Shown: in pieces, positions 8,097 to 16,100 of the stretch | How positions within the stretch are numbered: position 1 is the stretch's first letter | How the letters are laid out: every line of letters starts with the position of its first letter | Assembly: GCF_024112395.2 (NCBI RefSeq) | Contig: NZ_CP078013.2 | Coordinates: forward strand, 1,240,001-1,304,000 | Direction of reading: 5' to 3' | Length of the DNA: 64,000 nt | Origin: Pseudomonas pergaminensis | Lineage (GTDB): Bacteria > Pseudomonadota > Gammaproteobacteria > Pseudomonadales > Pseudomonadaceae | The notes under the pieces: generated by a model | Databases searched by the model: none | Seen by the model: the letters and a program-made list of their open reading frames with translations, nothing else | Told to the model about the DNA's origin: nothing | Translations under genes and position numbers: made by a program

Positions 8097-10616
8097 ATGT
8101 TTTCGAAGACGTCAATTGCAGGTGCGCTGGCGCTCATGGTGAGTGCCAGCGCGTTGGCCACCACTGCGCCCGGCACAACGCCGGGAAGTTTGTTATCGCA
8201 GTCCAAGGGGTTGCCAAAAGATTTCGAAGAACACTTTTTCGATGTGCCGTTGGCAGTTCGGGTAGAACTTGATCAGCAGTCACTGGGTGAAGCCATGATT
8301 GTGCTTGGCCGGGATGACCGTATTACACTGCTGGAGTTTACCGAGACCGATGAAAGTACCGTATCCGCTGCCGAACGCGGCCGTTGGGAGCAACTATTAC
8401 AACAGGGCATGCCACTGGGTAATTGTGAGCGTAGTTGCCCTGCGCAGTTACTGGCGGTGCATTACAACTTGCAGGAATCCCTGGTCTCGATCCTCACGGA
8501 AAACGTGGAGCGCAACGCCCAGATCAAACGTTATTACGACCAACCCGAGGCGGGCAGCCTGGGCTTGATCGTCAACAACCAACTCAATCTCAACGGTGGC
8601 CAGGACGAAGATGTCGGCGGCCGTTACGGCCTGGAAGCCAGTGCCAGCCTGGGTAACTGGACCCAGGCACTGAACTTGCAGGTCTCACGTTTTGGCGGTG
8701 GCGACACGTCACTGCGCCATGCCGTGCATGAGCTGTATACACAACGCGAAATGGAAGGTCGCTTCCTGCTGCTGGGCTATTTCATGCCCGGCTCCAATGG
8801 CCTCACGCGCCAGATCCGCTCCTTCGGCGCCAACCCCGACACGGCCGTAGGGATGATGTTCGGCAGCTCCGACAGCTTGCTGATCAACAACCCCAAGCCC
8901 AGCGTCTACCCGATCTACGTCACCGCCAGTCGCCAGGCCTCGGTGGAGATCTACCGCAATGGCCTGCTGATCAACAGCCAGCCGGTCGCAGCCGGCTTGC
9001 AGTCCATCGACACACGGCCGCTGCCCGGCGGCATCTATGACGTGGAAGTGCGTCTGGTCGAAGATGGGTTGGTGACCTCCACCACTCAGGAGCTGGTCTA
9101 CAAGCCCAACAACTGGCGCAACGCCGACGAACGCTGGCGCTACAGCACCTTTGTTGGGCGTGAAACCAAGCTGTTGAGCAACTGGGAAGAACAGTCCACC
9201 GGGTTCATCACTTATGGCGCCGGTATCAATTACCTGGCCCACCCTCGGGTGATTCTCGGGCTGTCCACGCGCAAGGTGCGCGAAAAGATGCAGTTTGGCA
9301 GCTCCATCGACTGGAGCCTGGCCAACAACTCCAGCCTGTACGCCAATGTCTACCAGACCCAGGACCACGGCACCGGTATGGACGTGCAAGGTATGCACAG
9401 TTACGGCCATGGCAGTGTGGTCGTCAGCCATAACCGCAGTTGGCTCGACACCCGTCGCACCTACGAGACCTTGCCCGACGGCACCCGGCTGCGCCCCACG
9501 CGCGTGTTCAATGGGCGCACCAGCAATTCCTCGGTGTCGGTCAACCATCGCCTGAGCAACAAGAGTTCGATCAGTTCGCGCCTGGCCTACAGCGAAGGCA
9601 ATGTCGAAGGGCTGGGCCTGGACCTGGGTTGGAACCAACGCGGCAAGTTTCTTAATAGTGATGCCAACTGGCGGTTCTCGGTGTTCGATCGCGCAGCCAC
9701 CGCCAGCACCGGTGACAAACGCAACCGCGGGGTCGATTTGAGTGTCAGCGTGGCCCTCGGTGCCCCCGGCGAGCAGTGGTCAGCGAGTATCGGTAGCCGC
9801 ACTGCCCGCGACGGCAGCCGTGATAACAACGGCTCGCTGACCTACCAGCGCACCCTGGACGATCACCTGCTGCAGAGCGTTTCCGCCACGGTGCTGACTG
9901 ATACCTACGGGCTCGGCTTGTCCGGTCGCGGCAGTTTCGCCACCGATGCGTTATACGGCGATGGGTTCGTCCAGCGCTCCTCGTTCAACGGCAATCTCAC
10001 CGGTGGCCTGAACTTGAGCAGCACGGTGGCGGTGGGCGGTTCAAAAATAGTCATGAGCAGCCAGTCCCAGGGCCACGGCGCTGGAATGATCGTGGATGTG
10101 GAGACCGACCTGGATGACATCCAACTGCGCGCCGACGACTTGAGCGGCGGCAGTTCGGTCTTGCGTCCAGGCCGTAATTTCGTGCCGATCACCGCCTACA
10201 AAAGCAGCACGCTCGCGTTCGATTTCGACGGCAACCATCCGCCCGCCGCGAGCATCCAGCCGGCGCGCAGCAGTTACCACTTGAACAAAGGTGGCGTGGA
10301 CTACCGCCAGATCCGTGTGATGAAAACCGTAACTGTGCTCGGTCGCCTGCTCGACGCCCAGGGCAAACCGCTCAAGGGCCATCACGTAATCAACCACGCC
10401 AGCCGTGGGGTCAGCGAGGTGGACGGGTTCTTCTCCATGGAAATGAGCGCCAATTCACCGACCCTGGAAGTGCGCTACGCCAACCAGTTGCTGTGCCAGT
10501 TCCGTCTCGACCCGAGCCAGGGCCGGCGCGAAAGTGATGTGCTGATGATCGGGGACTTGCGCTGTACACCGGACTCCCTGGCCGAAGCCATTTCCCGCGC
10601 CGGAACTGCGGGTTGA
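8097..10616 (+). CDS. outer-membrane usher of CS1/CFA-I type fimbriae (CfaC/TcfC-like)
   Basis: Outer-membrane pore that assembles chaperone-bound pilins. The protein is 839 residues with a signal peptide (MFSKTSIAGALALMVSASALA). An N-terminal domain follows, then a large beta-barrel rich in alternating polar/aromatic strands (NLNGGQDEDVGGRYGLEAS, GRFLLLGYFMPGSN). The plug/TcfC-type region has YPIYVTASRQASVEIYRNG and RPLPGGIYDVEVRLVEDG, and the C-terminal domain has TVLGRLLDAQGKPLKGHHVI. The ATG at 8097 is chosen because it opens the signal peptide; an upstream in-frame start reads through the hairpin. The SD is weak, which fits low usher expression. A decayed copy of the C-terminal motif occurs at 23155. 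Confidence 0.9.
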   Translation: MFSKTSIAGALALMVSASALATTAPGTTPGSLLSQSKGLPKDFEEHFFDVPLAVRVELDQQSLGEAMIVLGRDDRITLLEFTETDESTVSAAERGRWEQLLQQGMPLGNCERSCPAQLLAVHYNLQESLVSILTENVERNAQIKRYYDQPEAGSLGLIVNNQLNLNGGQDEDVGGRYGLEASASLGNWTQALNLQVSRFGGGDTSLRHAVHELYTQREMEGRFLLLGYFMPGSNGLTRQIRSFGANPDTAVGMMFGSSDSLLINNPKPSVYPIYVTASRQASVEIYRNGLLINSQPVAAGLQSIDTRPLPGGIYDVEVRLVEDGLVTSTTQELVYKPNNWRNADERWRYSTFVGRETKLLSNWEEQSTGFITYGAGINYLAHPRVILGLSTRKVREKMQFGSSIDWSLANNSSLYANVYQTQDHGTGMDVQGMHSYGHGSVVVSHNRSWLDTRRTYETLPDGTRLRPTRVFNGRTSNSSVSVNHRLSNKSSISSRLAYSEGNVEGLGLDLGWNQRGKFLNSDANWRFSVFDRAATASTGDKRNRGVDLSVSVALGAPGEQWSASIGSRTARDGSRDNNGSLTYQRTLDDHLLQSVSATVLTDTYGLGLSGRGSFATDALYGDGFVQRSSFNGNLTGGLNLSSTVAVGGSKIVMSSQSQGHGAGMIVDVETDLDDIQLRADDLSGGSSVLRPGRNFVPITAYKSSTLAFDFDGNHPPAASIQPARSSYHLNKGGVDYRQIRVMKTVTVLGRLLDAQGKPLKGHHVINHASRGVSEVDGFFSMEMSANSPTLEVRYANQLLCQFRLDPSQGRRESDVLMIGDLRCTPDSLAEAISRAGTAG

Positions 10617-10676
10617 CGGTTGCGTATGACTCACGGGCCGCAGTCGGCCTCCCTGCACTACATGAGGTAGCAAGTA

Positions 10677-11414
10677 ATGAAACGTTTAGGGTTATTTGGG
10701 GTGTTGTGCCTGTTTTGCCTGGGTGGCCAGGCGACGCCGAAGATCCATGTCGGCGTGGTCTACGACTACATGGACGCCGGCAAAAGTACCTACATGAAGC
10801 GGGTGTTCAATGGCGGCACGTCCACGGCGTTCGTCAAGGTCAACATCCTGGAGATGATCTACAACGACGACGGCACCTTCCGTGAAGTGCCGTTGAAGAA
10901 CCAGGCCGACGCCACTGCCCGCGACGGCCTGATGGCCAGCCCGGCGCGCTTGATCGTGCCCGCCAATGGCACCCAGGGAACGCGCTTGCTGTTCATGGGC
11001 AACCGCGACAAAGAGCGTTATTTTCGCGTGCGTTTTGTGCCAGTGGTGCCGCAGACCGAAGATGAATTTGCGATCAGTGAACAGGAACGCGCCGAGTACA
11101 AGAATAGCCTGGCGGCGGGAGTGCAGATCCTGGCCGGCTACGGCACGGTGTTTTTCGTGCGGCCCACCGAAACCCGCTTCAACAGCGAGATCCAGAACGA
11201 CGCGCGTCGCTACGCCCTGCGTAACAACGGCAACAGCGTGGTGGTGATCGATGAGTTCAAGGATTGCGCCGCCAACAACCAGGACTGCCGCCCGACCACT
11301 AAGTACCATGTGATGGCGGGTCGCTCGTTCGGCTTCGACAAGGAGCCGGGGCGTGAATACCACTTCAGCGTGATTGAAGGCACCGAGACTAAAAAAGTCG
11401 AGGTCAAAGGCTGA
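10677..11414 (+). CDS. periplasmic chaperone of CS1-type fimbriae (CfaA-like)
   Basis: Periplasmic chaperone that folds and caps pilin subunits. The 245 residues begin with a signal peptide (MKRLGLFGVLCLFCLGGQA). The N-terminal Ig-like domain has the chaperone features VKVNILEM and RLIVPANGTQGTRLLFMGN, followed by YFRVRFVPVVP, the conserved acceptor strand region. Two cysteines occur in the second domain (FKDCAANNQDCR). GAGGT lies ahead of the ATG. The gene follows the usher after 60 bases and its TGA overlaps a downstream ATG, although the next subunit probably starts at 11444. Confidence 0.87.
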   Translation: MKRLGLFGVLCLFCLGGQATPKIHVGVVYDYMDAGKSTYMKRVFNGGTSTAFVKVNILEMIYNDDGTFREVPLKNQADATARDGLMASPARLIVPANGTQGTRLLFMGNRDKERYFRVRFVPVVPQTEDEFAISEQERAEYKNSLAAGVQILAGYGTVFFVRPTETRFNSEIQNDARRYALRNNGNSVVVIDEFKDCAANNQDCRPTTKYHVMAGRSFGFDKEPGREYHFSVIEGTETKKVEVKG

Positions 11415-11443
11415 TGCAGCCTCGATCACCACAGGTGAATACC

Positions 11444-11929
11444 ATGTTCAACGCACGGGCGCTTTTCGCTTTCATTATCGTCGGCCTGCTGCCCGCCCCA
11501 GGGTGGGCGGCGGTCGAACGGGAAACCTTCGAGGTTTACGTTAACATCCCCACGCCGCAGTTCTACGTGCTGCCGGTGGACCCGCAATTGGTGCAACGCG
11601 AGCAAGTGCTGAACTACAACCCGGTCATTTCCGAGTTGAGCTCGCTGCGGGCGCCGTTCGATGTAAAGAACACCGGCGGTGCCATTGGTGCACGCCTCGA
11701 AGCCGAGCCTTTCCTCTACAACGGCAATGACCGGATCGACCTGCGGGTTACTTTCAATGGCCAGGAGCTTAGCCTGGACCACACCGAAGTGGTCTCCGTC
11801 CTCGATGCCAAACCCGGTAAGCGGGTTCACCTGGAAATCGCCGCCATCAAGCCCCAGGACGATTACCGTCCGGGGCGTTATTTCGGCACTGTGCATATGG
11901 TGTTCGATGCCATTGCCTCGCGCTTTTAA
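11444..11929 (+). CDS. second CS1-type fimbrial subunit (minor pilin)
   Basis: A 161-residue precursor related to the major pilin at 7470. The signal peptide is MFNARALFAFIIVGLLPAPGWA. The mature part has VYVNIPTPQFYVLPVD, VLNYNPVISELSSLRAPFDV and a C-terminal FGTVHMVFDA strand. I choose the ATG at 11444 because AGGTG lies 7 bases upstream and it opens the signal peptide directly. An ATG at 11414 overlapping the chaperone stop is the alternative. Its place before the tip gene suggests a minor or adaptor subunit, or a second shaft pilin; sequence does not decide. Confidence 0.8.
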   Translation: MFNARALFAFIIVGLLPAPGWAAVERETFEVYVNIPTPQFYVLPVDPQLVQREQVLNYNPVISELSSLRAPFDVKNTGGAIGARLEAEPFLYNGNDRIDLRVTFNGQELSLDHTEVVSVLDAKPGKRVHLEIAAIKPQDDYRPGRYFGTVHMVFDAIASRF

Positions 11930-11941
11930 GGAACTGTCGTC

Positions 11942-13192
11942 ATGAAAGTCGTGCCGTTTTTGCGAGTACTGTACGGACCTGGCCTGGCCGCTGCTGTCTC
12001 GATGCTGCTGGTATTGCCGGCCCATGGGGCGGTGCAGGACATCACTGCCAGTTTTCGCCCCGACCCCAGCAATCCGATGGTCAATGAGTTCGTCAATACC
12101 ACGCCCCAAAGCGGGATTTGCCCGGGGCATATCCCGGCCTATTGCAAAGCTAACGGGCTTTTTACTATCCGGACTTCCGATTTGCTTGCCACGGCCAGTC
12201 GACCTATCCTCGCCAACCACGAAAACCCTCGCGATGGCGCCATGTGGAAGGTGCCCTCGGAGTGGCGTGATCTCGAGGTCACGCACAGTGAAACCGGGCA
12301 GACCGAGACCGTGCAGATGCGTATTGCCGGAATCGGCCATCGTTGGGATGTGCGGCCGAATGTCACTGTGTGGAGCCGTCCGGATGATCCGGTCTGGAAC
12401 TGGTACCGCCAGTGGTACTACGCACCGCCCCCGTGTCAGGGGGTCAATTGGTTAGCCAATGCGAACAGCTATTTGTTGTTCTTCTGGCTGGTTCCCGAAA
12501 ACGCAGGCGTTTGTAATCGTGTGCCGGGGCAGGACATCACACAGTTTTGGTTTTCGACTACGGAATACGCCTATTCGCTGAGAACCCCCAATCCTCTGGC
12601 CATGGCCAGCGGCGAATACACCGGCAGCCTTACCTACAGCGTGGGCCCGGGTGCCGATTTCGACTTCGGCGATGTGATTATCCCGAATGACAACGCGCTG
12701 ACCTTCAACTTCACCCTGACCGTCGACCATCACCTCAAGGTCGAAGTCCCCCCAGGCGGCCATCGTATCCAACTGGAACCCCAGGGTGGCTGGCAGGGCT
12801 GGTTGCAGAGCGGGCGCAAACCCACGCGCCTGTTCCACGACCAGACCGTCAACCTGTGGGCCAGCACCGCCTTCAAGATGAGCCTGGAGTGCGGCGACCC
12901 GTTGGGCAACACCTGCAGCGTACGCAACGCCGCGGGTCACCAAGTGCCGCTGGATATCGCCGTGACCTTGCCTGCAGGCCTGAGCGATAGCGCCGGGCGC
13001 CCGGTCAGTCGCCTCCCGCTGCGCCTGGATGGCAGCGGCACACAGCTGTTCAGGCCGAGCCGTTATGTGGATCGCAAGCCCAGCACCCTGCACTTTGAGA
13101 TACAGGCCGACGGCGTGTCACAGATGCTCGACCAGAACAGCGGCAATGCCTATTCCGGTACGGCCACGGTCGTGTGGGACTCTGAGGTCTAG
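11942..13192 (+). CDS. fimbrial tip adhesin/minor subunit (CfaE/CooD-like position)
   Basis: The 416-residue precursor has a signal peptide ending near VLPAHGA. A long N-terminal region with cysteines follows (GICPGHIPAYCKANG; PPPCQGVNW...AGVCNRVPG), then a C-terminal pilin-like domain (KMSLECGDPLGNTCSVRN ... SGTATVVWDSEV). Length, two-domain layout and last place in the operon match the tip adhesins of CS1-type pili. Receptor specificity cannot be read. The final strand is mirrored in a remnant at 23292-23333. Its stop overlaps the stop of the convergent giant gene by three bases, leaving no room for a separate terminator. Confidence 0.78.
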   Translation: MKVVPFLRVLYGPGLAAAVSMLLVLPAHGAVQDITASFRPDPSNPMVNEFVNTTPQSGICPGHIPAYCKANGLFTIRTSDLLATASRPILANHENPRDGAMWKVPSEWRDLEVTHSETGQTETVQMRIAGIGHRWDVRPNVTVWSRPDDPVWNWYRQWYYAPPPCQGVNWLANANSYLLFFWLVPENAGVCNRVPGQDITQFWFSTTEYAYSLRTPNPLAMASGEYTGSLTYSVGPGADFDFGDVIIPNDNALTFNFTLTVDHHLKVEVPPGGHRIQLEPQGGWQGWLQSGRKPTRLFHDQTVNLWASTAFKMSLECGDPLGNTCSVRNAAGHQVPLDIAVTLPAGLSDSAGRPVSRLPLRLDGSGTQLFRPSRYVDRKPSTLHFEIQADGVSQMLDQNSGNAYSGTATVVWDSEV

Positions 13193-16100
13193 GGTTCCAG
13201 CCCCTCCGGTAGGATGACCAAGGCGTTCGATGTGAGCTGTCGGCGCAGTTCTTTTTCTTGGTGGGCCAACTGGTCGAACAAGCGCCGGTAAGTGCTGTGG
13301 GTCATGGATGACCCAGTCAGCACGTCGCTGTGAGGCACGCCCAGTTCATCGGCCAGGTCGGTGAGGGTCTGCTTGAGATTCGACTGGGTCTGCGCCTGGG
13401 CCCAGGCGTCTTGTGCATCGCGCAGGTCTTCGATGCGCAGGGCTTTATCCTGGAACTGGCGGGTATTGAGCGTCAGCTCATCGCCGTAAGTATCCTCCAG
13501 GTACTTATCCCAAAAGCCCACCGCAAGGGTACGGTCGACCAGGCCATCACGCCGTTCGGCATTGATGATGCTCTGGTGCACGCGGGCGATCAGCGCGTCG
13601 TCTACACCGGCGGTTTGACGATAGACCATGTGTGAAGACAGCCAGGGCAAATGCAGGTCGTGCTTGAGAGCGGTCTGCAAGGCCGCGTACACCTGTACTT
13701 CATCAACGCTGCCCGGCACGCCGTCAACCACGTCGGTGGTCAGGCGCAGTCCCAGCCCCCCGCGCTCGGGTGGTGCAAGGCGGCGGGCGACTTCCTTGCG
13801 GGCCGCTTCGTTGACCAAGTCCAGACGTGCGGTCTGGCGGGCCAGTAGGGCCAGGCGTCCGGCAAATTCTACCGACGTCAATCGTGGGCGAGCGCGGTGC
13901 AGCTCGTGCACCAGCGTCTGGATCCCCATGTTATTGAAGATTTGCGCGCTGGCGTCGGCACAGTTGCCGGGGGTGCTGGTCATGCTGAAAAAGCGCGTGC
14001 GCAAGGCGTCGTCGGCGTGCATGGCCTCGAGCATGCGCCAGACGTTTTCAGTCAGTTGCGGGAGGTTGCGAATGTAGTCCAGGCCGTCTTCCTGGGTTTC
14101 GAACGCTTCTGGTGGCTGCAGGCTGCGGATCACCTCGAAAAAGCCTTGTGAACCGTGCTCCTGTTCCAGCTCGTCCCATAGCGCCTGGCGCCTGCGCTGT
14201 TGGGTAGTGCTCGTCATTTCGTCAATCCAGAAGCGGCTGTCTTTTTCGCCTCTCGGTGGATACGTCCGATAGGGGTCAAGGCCTGCCCCCAGGCGATAGC
14301 TGACCATGCGCTCCTCGTCGTCCAGGTGCAGGTGGTTACGGTCCAGTCGGGTACGCGCCACCACCTCGGCCTCGGGTTGCCAGGGCAGGAACTGCGGCAC
14401 GTGCCTGACCTGAGTATTTTGCAGGTCGAGTACGAAGTGCTCGGACCGTGGGTGATCAAACAGGCCGGTGGGCCATTCGGCAATGCCGGTTCCGGCCAGG
14501 TGCAGCTCCCGCAGGTGCGGCATGCCGCTGATGTCGGGGGCGGTGGTCATCTGCCGGTGATGGCTGAGGTCCAGGGCCCTGAGGTTACGCAGGCTTTTGA
14601 GCTGCTCCAGGCTGGCGCTGTTCCATTGCATCGGGTTGTCACCCAGGCCCAGTTGGTTGAGGCGTGGCATGCCGGTCACCGCCTTGGGCAGCCGGGTCAA
14701 TTGGTTTTGGCTCAGGTCAAGTACCCGCAGGTTGGGGAACAAGGCCAGGAAGCCGTCATGGGTGTCGTTCAGGCCGCTCTCGTTCAGGTTCAGGCCGGTG
14801 ATGAATTCAAATGGCAACTGCGGGTTGGGCGACCCATGCAGGTGCAGGCCCAGGGGCCAGCCTTCGAGGTCGAGGATGCCACCGGTATGGCTTTCGCCAA
14901 AAGTGTCGGTAAAGCCGCCGGACACATTTTCCCAACTCCTGCGAATCGCCCGAGACAGGTGCGAGCGCATCAACCGTTCGCCTTCCTGGGCTTCGCGGTC
15001 GCCGCCGTTGTAGCGCGTGGGGGATTGCACCCAGTTTTCCAGGTGTGCCAGCAGCGCCTTTTTTTCACGTTCAAGGTCTTTGAGGGCCTGCTCGCCTTCG
15101 GGTGAATTGTAGGCCTGCACCCGCTCTTGGATGGCCTCTTCGTGCATCCGGGGGTAGAGCGCCTTGATACGGTCTTCCAGGGACGGCGGCCCGATGCCCA
15201 GCAGTTTGCTCGCCCAGCGGAACCTGGGTTTTTGCAGCAGTTGCTCAGTGGCACGGGCCACGGCGGGTGGCGTGGGCGGGATGTCCAGGGCGGTACGACG
15301 TTCCTGCAGGGTTGCCAGGCGCTCCGTCAGCCAGGTTTGCAACGCGGGCGCGTCCTTCCATGCCGTAGGGTTCGGCAGCGCATGCAAAAGGGTCGCGTAG
15401 AGATCGCTTGCGGGATTGAGCAGGTGGCGCTCGTTGTCGTAAAGCGTGTAGTGGCCTTGGGGATCGCGCACCAGGACACGCACCTGCCGAGCGTCATCCG
15501 GGCCGGCCGCACAACGAAGCTCGCCGAGGGCGCTGTGTTCGCGTATCTCCATGCGCAAGTCGGCGAAGGCATCGCTGTGAAACTTCAGGGTGTTGAGCAA
15601 CATGCGCTCGGTGTCGAGGGTAAGGTGGGCTGGGTGGTAAAGGCCTTCGTGGGCATGGCTGGCACGTGCGTCAATGGCCAGGTCGCGGGCCAGGTTTTTC
15701 ATGCGCAAAGGCAATTGGCTGTGCTCGTCCATGCGTTTTAGCTCTGAGGGCCGAGCCTGCTCCAACAGCGTGTGAGCCAGGGTTTTCGGCAGCGTCGGCA
15801 CTGCTTGGCGCACCACCACCTGGCGTGCGCTGGCCGCGTGTTCGCTGGCGTTGTACAGGTACTCGAATACCGAACGGTGGCGGCGGGTGAGCAGGTCGGC
15901 CAGGTGATTGCGCAGGGCCGTCACCCGCTCCGCGCGCGTGCTCGGTAGCGGGCCCAACAGCGCCTGCAACTGGGGTTCGTCAAGAACGTCCACGATCTGC
16001 TCCGCCAGTTGGCCTTGGTTGAGTGCCTGGCGGCTGATGGCCAGGGTGTCAGGTGCATCGGCCTCGCCGTAGTGCAGGTGCGCGCCCGTCAGGCTGGTGT

